The translations under genes were made by a program, and so were the position numbers. Positions 26,372 through 35,446 of a stretch of 64,000 nt of DNA are shown in pieces. This stretch comes from Peribacillus asahii. GTDB taxonomy: Bacteria; Bacillota; Bacilli; Bacillales; DSM-1321. How positions within the stretch are numbered: the stretch's first letter is position 1; every line of letters begins with the position of its first letter. The stretch lies in the NCBI RefSeq assembly GCF_004006295.1, contig NZ_CP026095.1:641501-705500 (forward strand). Reading direction: 5' to 3'. A model generated the notes under the pieces. The model did not search any database. It worked only from the letters and a program-made list of their open reading frames with translations, and was not told the DNA's origin.

Positions 26372-26402
26372 TAAAAAACGCTGGAACCCCAGCGTTTTTT
26401 TA
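26372..26402 (-). terminator. Terminator of bcrC
   Basis: AACGCTGG-AACC-CCAGCGTT stem with A and T runs on both sides; it separates bcrC from the regulator gene. Confidence 0.92.
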
Positions 26403-26414
26403 TTTTCTATCAAG

Positions 26415-27014
26415 TTAAAAATCCTTCGATTTATTGTTTGCGGGCAGGATGATTTGTTCTCCTTTTTCATAGATGCGAAGTAATTTGTTTATTACACTTA
26501 ATTTAGGTACGGTTACATACACAATGATGGCCGAGGTCATACTGATTATGGCTCCGGCTGCGACATCTGCTGGATAATGAACGCCAACCCAAATACGTGA
26601 AAGACCGACACAAAAAGCGAGTATTATCCAGAAAACGCCTGTCTTTTTGTGAAAAAGCCAGAATGTCATACAAAAGGAAAAAAACAAAATCGTATGGTCG
26701 CTTGGAAATGAATTATCTACAGCCTTCTCTATGAGTTGATTGACATTGGACAACTCAGCAAACGGTTGATGGTTGGAATGAATGGTTCCTGCTAGTTTTC
26801 CGATAATCTCGGCGACTATAAAAGAAATCATTGAACAAATTACCATGATTCTATTCGCATTAGTTCGTGTAAACCAGTAGATAAGAACAGCCAATGCTAA
26901 GACATATACCATATATTCAGCAACAAACACAACAGCGGCGTTGAAAGACGTATAATCTTTACCTAAATCATTGATTATTCTAAAAACATGGATATTTAAA
27001 TCTGAAAGATCCAT
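26415..27014 (-). CDS. bcrC: Undecaprenyl-diphosphate phosphatase, BcrC type (PAP2 family)
   Basis: The 199-residue membrane protein has about five to six hydrophobic helices. The PAP2 motifs are visible as KAVDNSFPSDHT and SRIWVGVHYPADVAAG (catalytic His and Asp), with the first basic motif near EIIGKLAG. BcrC converts undecaprenyl diphosphate to the monophosphate, recycling the wall lipid carrier and lowering bacitracin sensitivity. It sits directly upstream of the BceRS/BceAB-like operon and has its own BceR-type box at 27099. Confidence 0.88.
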   Translation of the reverse strand: MDLSDLNIHVFRIINDLGKDYTSFNAAVVFVAEYMVYVLALAVLIYWFTRTNANRIMVICSMISFIVAEIIGKLAGTIHSNHQPFAELSNVNQLIEKAVDNSFPSDHTILFFSFCMTFWLFHKKTGVFWIILAFCVGLSRIWVGVHYPADVAAGAIISMTSAIIVYVTVPKLSVINKLLRIYEKGEQIILPANNKSKDF

Positions 27015-27098
27015 TGATTCATTTCCCCTTTACCTTTTTAATAGAGTCATTATAAGTCAATTAATAGGACTCAAAACATCGATTTTCCTTACACGAGC

Positions 27099-27112
27099 TT
27101 ACAGTTTTGTAA
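27099..27112. promoter_or_regulatory. BceR-type binding site upstream of bcrC
   Basis: TTACAGTTTTGTAA fits TNACA-N4-TGTAA and lies 85 bases before bcrC; a TATAAT-like -10 occurs on the minus strand near 27050. A partial repeat (TTACAC) lies about 10 bases away at 27089-27094. Together with the site at 24613 it suggests one regulator for both genes. Confidence 0.7.
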
Positions 27113-27200
27113 GAATCGTATTTTTAGTTTTTTGATAATAGAGGATGGTTTATTTTAGGAGAATAACAACTGAGAGTGGGCGTGAAATGTACGAGTAAAC

Positions 27201-27237
27201 AAAAGCTCAATCACTTTTGTAGTGATTGAGCTTTTGT
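27201..27237 (-). terminator. Terminator of the downstream permease gene
   Basis: AAAAGCTCAATCACT and its complement enclose a 4-5 base loop; CTTTTGTTT follows on the minus strand. Confidence 0.88.
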
Positions 27238-27269
27238 ATTGTTCGAGGAATAAATCTAGAACTAATGTA

Positions 27270-28661
27270 TTATATCAAAAACATCGCAACAATCGTCGTC
27301 ACGACTAACCCGATTGTTACCGGAAGGATGTTTCTTCGCGCTAATTCGAATGGACTGACATTACAGATGGCGGCAGCTGGGATGAGTGCCCAAGGAATAA
27401 TAGTTCCACCGCCGACCCAAATAGCTGCAATTTGCCCAAGCGCGGTTAAGGTGGCAGTACCGTCTCCAATGGCTGTGCCGAATAGATTCGCTACCGAACC
27501 AGCTAAGGAAATGCCGGAAAAGCCTGAACCATCTAAACCAGTAATGGCTCCAATACCTGTCAATGTAATGGCTGCTATTTCTTTTGTTAAAGGAACGGCA
27601 GCAGCTAAAGCGACGCCGAGGTCATTCACAATACCGTGGGATGTTTTCGGTAAATGGTCACCGATAATTTGAGCGAATCCAGAATCCCCTAAATAAAAGA
27701 AGGCAGCAATAGGAATCACGGGTCCAAATACTTTAAAACCGAATTGAAATCCTTGAATTAAATAGCTTGTTGTTTTTTCAAGTCCTTGTTGTTTATGCGC
27801 TACAACGGATAGAATAAGCAGAATAAAGACCGCTGTACCGCCAATTAATGCCGTCGCATCTCCGCCTTGTAACTTTAAAAGAAACATGGCGATGACATCA
27901 AGCAAAAAGGCAATTGGAATGAGGATAGCAAAAAAATGTTTCTGCTTTGTGGTAAGTAAATGTTCATTGATTGCTTGGTCTTGAATAATTTCTTTATTTT
28001 CTCCTAATGTGAGGACCCCGCGCTTCATATCGCGCTTTAAAAAGATAAAGGCAGAAACGGTTGTGACCACTCCCATTGTAATGACGAGGGGAATGCTTGC
28101 TGAAATGACATCTCCAACTGGGATTGAAGCCGCATCGGCTGTAAGCTTAGGGGCCGCTTGAATGATAAAATCACTTGATAAAGCAATCCCATGCCCAAAG
28201 AGGTTCATCGCTATTGCTACTCCAAGTGCAGGTAATCCTGCGCGTAGGGCTGCTGGAAGCAGGACCGCTCCTAGTAAGGCAACAGCGGGAGAAGGCCAGA
28301 AAAACCAAGAAATGACCATCATGAGAATCCCGATAGTCCAAAAGGAAAGCGTTGGATTTTTCATAAACCTAGTAAAAGGGGCAACCATGGCATCATTAAT
28401 GCCTGCTTTTGCTAACACATGGCTCATTGCAACAATGATGGAAATGATTAAAATAGTCGACATTAGCTCCGTAATGGCGAAAATAAAGCTGTTAAAAATC
28501 CCGCTAATGGACGAAGCCACATTACCTGTTGCGACAATAGCTAGCGTGAAAATTCCAATTATGCAAATGAGGGAAGTGTCTCGACGTTTCAGCATAAACC
28601 CGATGATGAGCACAATAAATCCTACATAGATCCAATGGAGAGCTGTTAATTCTATCCCCAT
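27270..28661 (-). CDS. Multi-spanning membrane permease of unknown substrate
   Basis: The 463-residue protein has about twelve hydrophobic segments and two similar halves, resembling ion- or carboxylate-transporter superfamily permeases. The stretch GIALSSDFIIQAAPKLT and the C-terminal GDGTATLTALGQIAAIW are the most polar conserved-looking parts and may line a substrate site. The ATG at 28661 follows GAGGGGGAAA. It is monocistronic. I cannot name the substrate. Confidence 0.7.
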   Translation of the reverse strand: MGIELTALHWIYVGFIVLIIGFMLKRRDTSLICIIGIFTLAIVATGNVASSISGIFNSFIFAITELMSTILIISIIVAMSHVLAKAGINDAMVAPFTRFMKNPTLSFWTIGILMMVISWFFWPSPAVALLGAVLLPAALRAGLPALGVAIAMNLFGHGIALSSDFIIQAAPKLTADAASIPVGDVISASIPLVITMGVVTTVSAFIFLKRDMKRGVLTLGENKEIIQDQAINEHLLTTKQKHFFAILIPIAFLLDVIAMFLLKLQGGDATALIGGTAVFILLILSVVAHKQQGLEKTTSYLIQGFQFGFKVFGPVIPIAAFFYLGDSGFAQIIGDHLPKTSHGIVNDLGVALAAAVPLTKEIAAITLTGIGAITGLDGSGFSGISLAGSVANLFGTAIGDGTATLTALGQIAAIWVGGGTIIPWALIPAAAICNVSPFELARRNILPVTIGLVVTTIVAMFLI

Positions 28662-28824
28662 AATTTTTCCCCCTCATGAATAGGCTTGATGATAGATTAT
28701 GGGGGAAAGCCTATTTAGGTGAATTGTTCCATAAATTTCTTCGTAATCAATTGTCTTCTTTCCTTTCGCTTATCCATCCAGTATTCTAAAAAGAAATAGT
28801 CACGATATAAAAGAGGGATATGAT

Positions 28825-29889
28825 ATGAAGCAAATTTATAGTGAAATCATTCAGTTTCGCGGGACACATTATGATTTTGGATATATGCAAGGGGAGAAGC
28901 TACGAAATTCTTTAACCGTTATCAATCGTGAAGAGCAGTGGAAGGTGAGAAAGCCTCGATTTACGATAGAAGTAGAAGAGGTGAGAAAGGCCATTACACA
29001 ATTTGCTCCTGGTGTTTGGGAGGAATTGCTTGGAATGCAAGAAGCACTAGAATGGCCGATGAAACGCATACTGCAAGAATTTGGGGGCTATCGATTAGAT
29101 TATGTAAAGTCGGGCTGCTCCATTTTAACAGGAAGTGATTATTTAATTCGTAATTATGACTATCACCCGAAGACGTATGAGGGGCGTTATGTTCTTTTTC
29201 AACCAACTGACCAAGGATATGCGAGCATTGGTCCGAGCCAAAGGGCGACAGGAAGAATGGATGGAATGAATGAAAAAGGATTAGCGATTGGTTATAACTT
29301 TATGAATAGGAAAAATCCAGGTGATGGATTTATTTGTTGTATGATTGGAAGGCTTGTTATAGAGTCTTGTGCCAATGTTTTGGAAGCGGTATCGATGCTG
29401 AAGGAGATACCGCATCGCCATTCTTTTACTTATGTTGTGTATGATCAAAGCGGAGAGACTTATGTAGTTGAAACATCTCCACGCGGTGTTGAGGTTCGCC
29501 AGTCGAATGTCTGCACGAATCACTTTGAAATTATGAGGCATGAGAATCGTAATCATCTTGTCGATTCTAAAAGACGATTAGATGTTATGCAGAAACAATA
29601 TGAGAATCTTTCAGAAGCCTATGATGCTTTTCGATTATTAAATGATACGAACCAAGGGGTTTTTTCGGATTTATACGGAAGCTGGGCGGGAACAATCCAC
29701 ACATCCGCTTATTTACCAAGGGAAATGAAGGCGTGGATAGCATTAGGAGGAAATCAAGAACCTACTGTATTCGACTTTGCCAAATGGCTTGATGGGGATG
29801 ATGTAGAACTAGAGCGAATTACAGGAGAGGTTGATACAGATATCCCATTTGTACATATGGATGAGGGGGCCAATTGGTATCGAAAGTGA
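28825..29889 (+). CDS. C45-family acyltransferase/hydrolase (Ntn fold)
   Basis: The 354-residue protein resembles the acyl-CoA:6-aminopenicillanic acid acyltransferase family (peptidase C45). C98 in VKSGCSILTG is the expected nucleophile, freed in relatives by self-cleavage or removal of a short propeptide. Supporting motifs are IRNYDYHP, GMNEKGLAIGYN and a late SWAGTIHTSAY. No signal peptide is present, so it is likely cytoplasmic and acts on small amides; the substrate is unknown. GAGGGAT lies 9 bases before the ATG. It is monocistronic. Confidence 0.8.
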   Translation: MKQIYSEIIQFRGTHYDFGYMQGEKLRNSLTVINREEQWKVRKPRFTIEVEEVRKAITQFAPGVWEELLGMQEALEWPMKRILQEFGGYRLDYVKSGCSILTGSDYLIRNYDYHPKTYEGRYVLFQPTDQGYASIGPSQRATGRMDGMNEKGLAIGYNFMNRKNPGDGFICCMIGRLVIESCANVLEAVSMLKEIPHRHSFTYVVYDQSGETYVVETSPRGVEVRQSNVCTNHFEIMRHENRNHLVDSKRRLDVMQKQYENLSEAYDAFRLLNDTNQGVFSDLYGSWAGTIHTSAYLPREMKAWIALGGNQEPTVFDFAKWLDGDDVELERITGEVDTDIPFVHMDEGANWYRK

Positions 29890-30032
29890 GGATTATTTAT
29901 TGGGATAGTAACCGAACAAGGCTAGACTTAATTTTTTAATAGCTATTTCGGATTTATGATAAAGTACTCCTTTTGTATGGTACTTATAAAAATTAAAAAA
30001 GAAGTAAATAGAAAGACTCCAAATTTTGAATC

Positions 30033-30061
30033 AGGTGTGTGTGACGCGGTCTCACACACCT
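30033..30061. terminator. Hairpin between convergent genes, possible terminator
   Basis: GGTGTGTG and CACACACC form an 8-bp stem with further inner pairing. T-runs are poor on both strands, so confidence is moderate. Confidence 0.5.
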
Positions 30062-30123
30062 TCAGTATAGTTCAATTTTTAAAAATAAAAGGATTGTTTC
30101 GAGCAGCTTCTTTTTTATTACCA

Positions 30124-31248
30124 TTACACGCCAATTGTAATCGGCGCATTTACACGACAAACAAAATGGTTCATATCTATAATGAACGGCGGGTCGCTTA
30201 CCATGTTTTGTTTACGTAGTTGATGTAATTCTTCAGATGAAAACTGAACAATCCCAAGGCCGATTTCTGTTCCTTCAGTATCGATTATCCGAATAACACA
30301 CTCCTTTTCAAATTGTCCTTTTATTTCGAGAATGCCAGAGGAGTGTACACTTTCACGTTTTTCGACAATGCGATTTTTTGAAGATGAGTCGATGATAATT
30401 TCTCCTTTAGGGCCTGAATTAAAGGCAATCCATTTTGTTTTTTCGTTCAGCTCCATTAATGGTGCGGCAGTGTTAAAGTACGTTCCTTTAGCCGTACCTA
30501 ATACGGCATCCATGATAATGTTTGGAGTGCCGGCTCTTCCTAAGAAGGTTGAAATGCCAGAAGCCATCGCAATTTTAACCGCTTGAATTTTTGATTTCAT
30601 GCCGCCGGTACCGATCTTACTTCCTGAGCCGCCTGCTGCTTTTTCAATTTCAGGGGTAATGTTATGAACTTGTGTTAACAATTTAGCGCAGCTGTTTTCG
30701 CTAGGATCTGAATCATAAAGTCCATCTATGTCTGATAAAATGGCTAAATGATGGGCATTAACTAATACAGCGACCTTTGCTGAGAGGGTATCATTATCTC
30801 CAAATTTTAAGCGGTCAATGGTTACGGTATCGTTCTCATTGACGATAGGGATAATGCCTCTTTCTAATAAGACGTTTAATGCATTACGCATATTTTGGTA
30901 GCGATTTTCATCTGAAAAATCACCTCTCGTAATTAAAATTTGCGCAGCAACATAGCCATGAGACAAAAATAGCTCAGAGTATGTCTCCATTAGTAATCCT
31001 TGACCAATTGAAGCAGCAGCTTGCTTTTCAGGCAATGTAGTAGGGCGTTCAAGACAGCCTAGTTTTCGATAGCCAGCAGCAATAGCACCAGATGAAACGA
31101 GTACAACTTCATATCCTGTATCCTTTAATAAAACAATTTCATCTACAAGTTTTTCGAGTTTTTTACGACTAATTTCTCCGTGTCGACTAGTTAGTGAACT
31201 GCTCCCTATTTTAATCACAACACGTTGCTTATTCGTGTTTACGGTCAT
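30124..31248 (-). CDS. proJ: Glutamate 5-kinase (ProJ type)
   Basis: The enzyme phosphorylates glutamate in the first step of proline synthesis. The 374-residue protein has an amino-acid-kinase domain (KIGSSSLT, SSGAIAAG, PIVNENDTV, GTGGMKSK) and a C-terminal PUA domain (about residues 280-360). It follows the P5C reductase gene in the order proH-proJ without proA, the layout of the B. subtilis osmostress proHJ operon rather than the anabolic proBA. The symbol rests on that gene order; proB cannot be separated by motif. Confidence 0.88.
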   Translation of the reverse strand: MTVNTNKQRVVIKIGSSSLTSRHGEISRKKLEKLVDEIVLLKDTGYEVVLVSSGAIAAGYRKLGCLERPTTLPEKQAAASIGQGLLMETYSELFLSHGYVAAQILITRGDFSDENRYQNMRNALNVLLERGIIPIVNENDTVTIDRLKFGDNDTLSAKVAVLVNAHHLAILSDIDGLYDSDPSENSCAKLLTQVHNITPEIEKAAGGSGSKIGTGGMKSKIQAVKIAMASGISTFLGRAGTPNIIMDAVLGTAKGTYFNTAAPLMELNEKTKWIAFNSGPKGEIIIDSSSKNRIVEKRESVHSSGILEIKGQFEKECVIRIIDTEGTEIGLGIVQFSSEELHQLRKQNMVSDPPFIIDMNHFVCRVNAPITIGV

Positions 31249-31278
31249 CTAACCCCTCCTATTTTTTGAATATTCAAT

Positions 31279-32133
31279 CTATTGTATCGTTGAAAAGTTA
31301 CTAGCATTTACTTTGAATTGTGTACTAATTTCTCTAGAGCGATTAGCAGCTTGCTTAATGGCTTGAGAAATAGCTGTACCGCCGCCGTATTGTTCAAGCG
31401 CAGCTAATCCTGCGGCTGTCGTACCGTTCGGCGAAGTAACCTTTTCTCTTAAAACAGCCGGTGTTTCGCTTTGTGCTTGAATCATTTTGGCTGCTCCGAT
31501 TATAGTCTGGGCAATGATTTGCCGAGTCGTATCTTCAGCTAATCCGCTTTTTATTCCTTCCTTTTCCATATGTTCTATTAAGTAATAAAAGTAAGCAGGA
31601 CCGCTGCCCGCAATACCTGTAAAAATGTCCATTTGTGCTTCAGGTATGACATATACGGTTCCGATACATTCAAGCAATTTTTGCGTGAGTGTTACGTTTT
31701 GTTGTGTAGTGTGTGTTCCAGCAGAAATGGCGGTAGCGGATTCTCCGATCATGCTGGAAGTATTGGGCATAACTCGGATGACTTGTTGTCCTGCTGGTAA
31801 ATACTGCTCTATAAATGAGGTGGTAATACCGGCTAACACAGACAGAATAAGATGGTTTGGCTGAACGACATGTTTGACGGATTGTAAAGCGGGTGCTGCA
31901 TCTTTTGGTTTCATTGCGAGGACGATTAAGTCAATGTCTTTAAAGGGTAATTTATCTTGAGTTACGGCGTTAATTTCATATGTTTTTGTGAGCTGTTGTA
32001 ACCGTTTATCGTTGCTTCGATTAGATACAAAAATGTGGTTTGGCGGAACTTTTTCAGCATTTATGATACCTGAAATCATTGCTTCTGCCATCGAACCGGC
32101 TCCTAAAAATGCAATTTTTTTGTTAATAAACAT
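31279..32133 (-). CDS. proH: Pyrroline-5-carboxylate reductase (ProH type)
   Basis: The 284-residue enzyme performs the last, NAD(P)H-dependent step of proline synthesis. The Rossmann motif is FLGAGSMAEAMISG, and the C-terminal domain contains GSGPAYFYYLIEHM and VTSPNGTTAAGL, which define P5C reductases. GGGAGGAATGGC precedes the ATG. It is the first gene of a two-gene operon, 30 bases before proJ. The missing proA step must be supplied from elsewhere in the genome, as in B. subtilis. Confidence 0.92.
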   Translation of the reverse strand: MFINKKIAFLGAGSMAEAMISGIINAEKVPPNHIFVSNRSNDKRLQQLTKTYEINAVTQDKLPFKDIDLIVLAMKPKDAAPALQSVKHVVQPNHLILSVLAGITTSFIEQYLPAGQQVIRVMPNTSSMIGESATAISAGTHTTQQNVTLTQKLLECIGTVYVIPEAQMDIFTGIAGSGPAYFYYLIEHMEKEGIKSGLAEDTTRQIIAQTIIGAAKMIQAQSETPAVLREKVTSPNGTTAAGLAALEQYGGGTAISQAIKQAANRSREISTQFKVNASNFSTIQ

Positions 32134-32185
32134 GCCATTCCTCCCAAAATGTTCGTGTTTTTGTTCTTATTTTTTAACAACGACC

Positions 32186-32215
32186 TTATATTAACATGTA
32201 TCAAATCATTATCAA
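32186..32215 (-). promoter_or_regulatory. Candidate promoter of proHJ
   Basis: On the minus strand TTGATA is followed after 18 bp by ATATAA (or after 19 by TATAAG), about 55 bases before proH. A long spacer would resemble the weak, osmotically controlled sigma-A promoter of B. subtilis proHJ. Confidence 0.45.
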
Positions 32216-32581
32216 GGGATATCAGGAAAGTCATGTGTATATGCTCCAATTAGTGAGTATAAGCGTTTATCCTGGTTATTCAATAAGGTAAATGAAGGCT
32301 CAAGCCAAAATATCACTGCTCAGGATAAAATTTGGAAGATTATTAGGGCTTGTCATTCTTCAAATTGTGTAATAGTAAATGGGAAAGCAGGGGGAGTAGA
32401 ATTCCTTCCGTTTGACGTTTAAAAAGAAAATATTTATAATGAAATTAATAAGAAAATTGAATATATTCTTCTGTATAAGGGGAGTAGCTATACAATAAAA
32501 TCGTCATTACGGGATGCGAATCCTCGGTTTTATTGGCAACTAATGATAGTTGTTTGCGAGACCTTACCGATTTCTTGGTAG
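32195..32581 (+). pseudogene. Decayed reading frame with one in-frame stop
   Basis: One frame stays open from 32195 to 32419, meets TAA at 32420-32422 and stays open another 50 codons to TAG at 32579-32581. It has protein-like composition (for example YKRLSWLFNKVNEG, DKIWKIIRACHSSN, IEYILLYKGSSYTIKSSL), but no ATG, GTG or SD is found at the left end, which runs into the proH promoter. Terminators follow it at 32557 and 32595. I do not recognise the family; it could be a gene remnant or chance in a 530-bp gap. Confidence 0.35.
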
Positions 32582-32592
32582 GGTCTTTTTAT
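32557..32592 (+). terminator. Terminator, plus strand
   Basis: AGACCTTACC and GGTAGGGTCT pair around an 8-base loop, followed by TTTTT. It lies at the end of the decayed frame. Confidence 0.75.
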
Positions 32593-32594
32593 GT

Positions 32595-32640
32595 AAAGGC
32601 GTTATAACCGGGAAAATTGGTTATAACGCCTTTTCTTTTC
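32595..32640 (+). terminator. Second strong terminator, plus strand
   Basis: Perfect 15-bp arms AAAGGCGTTATAACC and complement, with a 9-base loop, followed by TCTTTTC. Two terminators in a row with no intact plus-strand gene before them is odd and supports loss of a gene here. Confidence 0.85.
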
Positions 32641-32664
32641 TTATATAACTAAGAATAGAGAGAG

Positions 32665-33312
32665 GTGACGATTATTCTTTTATTTCATGAGTTAGCTGTT
32701 GGTGTTAAAATGGCAAATGACCACAAACATACGCTGCTGGATTACGATAAATCATTAACGTTAATTGGACAAGGTAGAAGTGCTTATGTATTTAGAATCG
32801 AACAAACGAATAAAGCAATGAAGATATTTTTTCCAACTTACGCTCACCTTGCCGAGGAAGAGGCGAATATCTATAGGGAGCTTCAACATCTCTCCTATTT
32901 TCCAACTCTTTATGAAGCAGGTTCTAATTATTTAGTCATTGATTATTTAGAAGGGAATACGCTCTTTCAATGTTTAACAAAAGGGACTCCAATCTCAGAT
33001 GATGTTATAAAAGAAACCGATAAGGCTTTACAGTTAGCTAGAAAAGAGGGATTGAATCCGTCTGATGTTCATTTGCGCAACATTTTTATCACATCGGATA
33101 AAGAAGTGAAAATTATTGATGTGGCTCGATTTAGACAAGTGAAAGTTTGTACTCAATGGGAAGATTTAAAAAGTGCATTTTATTGTTATTATAAAAAGCC
33201 GTATTTCCCAAAGAAAATTCCTGAATTTATGTTGAATAGTATTGCAGCGCTGTATAAGAAAAATCTTCTTAAAGTCAATCGTGCAAGAAGCTCCGAATTT
33301 TATCAGCGATGA
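32665..33312 (+). CDS. Small atypical protein-kinase-like protein
   Basis: The 215-residue protein has a reduced protein-kinase fold, similar in size to B. subtilis YrzF. A glycine loop (IGQGRSAYVFRI), a likely ATP lysine (KAMKIFFP), a catalytic-loop-like LNPSDVHLRNIFI (D and N) and IIDVARF in place of DFG are visible. The C-lobe is very short, so activity is uncertain. The start is unclear: GTG at 32665 has a weak SD, and ATG at 32710 is the alternative. A lipoprotein gene follows. Confidence 0.65.
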   Translation: MTIILLFHELAVGVKMANDHKHTLLDYDKSLTLIGQGRSAYVFRIEQTNKAMKIFFPTYAHLAEEEANIYRELQHLSYFPTLYEAGSNYLVIDYLEGNTLFQCLTKGTPISDDVIKETDKALQLARKEGLNPSDVHLRNIFITSDKEVKIIDVARFRQVKVCTQWEDLKSAFYCYYKKPYFPKKIPEFMLNSIAALYKKNLLKVNRARSSEFYQR

Positions 33313-33347
33313 GAAAGGCTTATTCTAGTGTACAAGGAGAGAAGAGA

Positions 33348-33794
33348 ATGAAAAAAAAGATACTAGCTTTTGGAATGATGGGAATGGTGTTTCTAAGTGG
33401 TTGTTCCTTGCTTGGAGAGGTAAATGATTCTTTAGAGTATGCGAATGCGACGACAGAATATATGAATACGGCACAAGATTTTGCGAATGAAGTACCAGAA
33501 CTAGCTAACAATGCAGTCGCAAGCGAAGAAGCGAGACAACAGCTAGAAGAAGAACTTACTCTTATGAAAGAAGAAATAAATGAGTTTAATAATATCGAAG
33601 CCCCTGCTGTTGCAGAAGATCTTCATGCTCAGATTGTCAGCACCAATGAAAAGCTAGAAGAAGGGATTGACCTATATTTAATAAATATTGAAAATGGTCA
33701 GCTGGATCCCACTATACTAGAGAACTCGGAAATTTTAACAACCGTAAATGAAGTTTCAAGTTTGGTGGAGCAAATTGAGAAATTAACGAATTGA
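33348..33794 (+). CDS. Small lipoprotein with helical mature domain
   Basis: The 148-residue product has lipobox FLSGC and an acidic, largely helical mature part (ATTEYMNTAQDFANEVPELA and later heptad-like stretches), similar to a small Bacillus lipoprotein family (DUF6376-like; not verified). ATG 33348 follows AAGGAGAG with about 7 bases of spacing; the open frame upstream overlaps the preceding gene. Function is unknown. Confidence 0.7.
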   Translation: MKKKILAFGMMGMVFLSGCSLLGEVNDSLEYANATTEYMNTAQDFANEVPELANNAVASEEARQQLEEELTLMKEEINEFNNIEAPAVAEDLHAQIVSTNEKLEEGIDLYLINIENGQLDPTILENSEILTTVNEVSSLVEQIEKLTN

Positions 33795-33856
33795 TTGTAA
33801 GATGTATGATTTGTTTTTTCCAAATAAGTTTGAACGCATTCGATAAAAGTGCGACG

Positions 33857-33894
33857 AGGTTATCAGGCATAATCATTACCTGATGCCTTTTTTT
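33857..33894 (+). terminator. Terminator of the lipoprotein gene
   Basis: ATCAGG...CCTGAT stem with imperfect extension is followed by CCTTTTTTT. Confidence 0.75.
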
Positions 33895-33964
33895 ATATTC
33901 TCTCTCCTTCTTTACCGAATTGTGATACATTTTTTTATGGGAATTTACAAAAAAGGGAGGACGT

Positions 33965-35434
33965 ATGAAGGGAATAACGAAGTTTATGAAAAAACCATGG
34001 TTTCTCGGTATTCTAGTGTTTGCGATGGCTATACTGGTCATTTGGAATATACCAATTGAGAAAAGAAAATATGGGTTTTCACAAAGTGGTTTAGCTACGG
34101 ACTATACAGGTCTGCTGCCTGAACGAATTGAAAAAGTTGTGAATGTCCATAATCGAAATGAATTACAGAGAATCGTTCAAGAAGCTAATAAAAAGGGCAA
34201 GCATATTTCTATCGCTGGATTACAGCATTCCCAAGGTGGACATACATATTACAAGGACGGAATTGTACTTGATATGCGAGGGTTCAATCGTATAGTAGAA
34301 ATCAATAAGCAAGCTAAAATAGTTCGAGTAGAGAGTGGAGCTAGTTGGGAAGATGTTCAGGAAGCTGTCACTCCGTATGGTTTAGCGTTACAAGTCACAC
34401 AATCACAATCGATTTTTACAATTGGAGGTTCATTATCTGTTAATGCTCATGGGAGAGATATTCGTTTTGGTCCAATGGCTGAAACGGTTCGGGAAATGAC
34501 GGTATTAACTCCAACAGGAGAAATAAAGCAACTAACACGTGATGATACAGAAGAATGGACGACATATATATTAGGGGGCTATGGATTATTCGGTGTCATT
34601 TTAGATGTAACCCTAAATCTTACGGAAAATGAAGTATACACCATTCATACGAAAAAAATAGAGACGGAAAAGTATGAGTCGTATCTTCATAGAGTGCTAG
34701 AAAATCAAAATATTGCAATGCACTATGCAAGAATAAGTGTAGCACCGGGTACATTTTTAGATGAAATGTATGTGATTGATTATAACAAAACAAAAAAACA
34801 GGATAAAACAACGTCGCTCAAAGAAGAAGAAGGAGTTCGAGTCAGTAAGTTTGCTCTTGATTTAGGAAGAAAAGGGGGAAAGCTGGAGGATTTATTTTGG
34901 GAAGCGCAAAGGCTGTATATCAATTCAATTGATGGTAAAACGATTACACGTAATAATGCTATGCGTTCAGAATCTACATTTATGGAATTTACTACGCCTG
35001 GTAGAGTGGAGGTTTTACAAGAGTTTTTTATTCCAGTTGATTCATATGAAGAGTATATGCAGAGCCTGAAAGACTTGCTTCCTCATAATGATCAAGATGA
35101 GGATTTTAAAGTGCATAATATTACAGTACGGTATGCAGCAAAAGACAACATGACAAGTCTCCCTTATGCAAAGGAAGATATGTTAGGTCTTGTCATATTG
35201 GTTCAGCATGGATTAAAAGAGAAAGAGATTGCTCACGCTAAAACGATGATTCAGAAGTGGACGGATGTAACATTACAATATGGCGGTACCTATTATTTGC
35301 CTTATTATCCTTACCAAACAAAGGAACAGTTTAAAGAATCTTATCCAAATTGGAAAAGCTTCAAGAAACAGAAAGCAGAACGAGATCCAAATGAAGTGTT
35401 TGTAAATTTGTTCTATGATCATTACATGAAGTAA
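33965..35434 (+). CDS. Membrane-anchored FAD-dependent oxidoreductase
   Basis: The 489-residue protein starts with a single membrane helix (about residues 10-28), then an FAD_binding_4 (VAO/PCMH) domain: ISIAGLQHSQGGHTYY, VRVESGASWEDVQ and FTIGGSLSVNAHGRD. It resembles sugar-acid or gulonolactone-type oxidases in which FAD is held by this fold. The C-terminal part is the substrate domain and gives no clear specificity. AAAAGGGAGG precedes the ATG at 33965. A small membrane protein gene follows after 12 bases, so the two are likely co-transcribed. Confidence 0.8.
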   Translation: MKGITKFMKKPWFLGILVFAMAILVIWNIPIEKRKYGFSQSGLATDYTGLLPERIEKVVNVHNRNELQRIVQEANKKGKHISIAGLQHSQGGHTYYKDGIVLDMRGFNRIVEINKQAKIVRVESGASWEDVQEAVTPYGLALQVTQSQSIFTIGGSLSVNAHGRDIRFGPMAETVREMTVLTPTGEIKQLTRDDTEEWTTYILGGYGLFGVILDVTLNLTENEVYTIHTKKIETEKYESYLHRVLENQNIAMHYARISVAPGTFLDEMYVIDYNKTKKQDKTTSLKEEEGVRVSKFALDLGRKGGKLEDLFWEAQRLYINSIDGKTITRNNAMRSESTFMEFTTPGRVEVLQEFFIPVDSYEEYMQSLKDLLPHNDQDEDFKVHNITVRYAAKDNMTSLPYAKEDMLGLVILVQHGLKEKEIAHAKTMIQKWTDVTLQYGGTYYLPYYPYQTKEQFKESYPNWKSFKKQKAERDPNEVFVNLFYDHYMK

Positions 35435-35446
35435 GAAGGCGAAGAC

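Noticed and set aside
29956..30219. Open frame of 87 codons after the C45 hydrolase gene
   Set aside because: Crosses a hairpin and overlaps proJ antisense; no SD and unconvincing composition.
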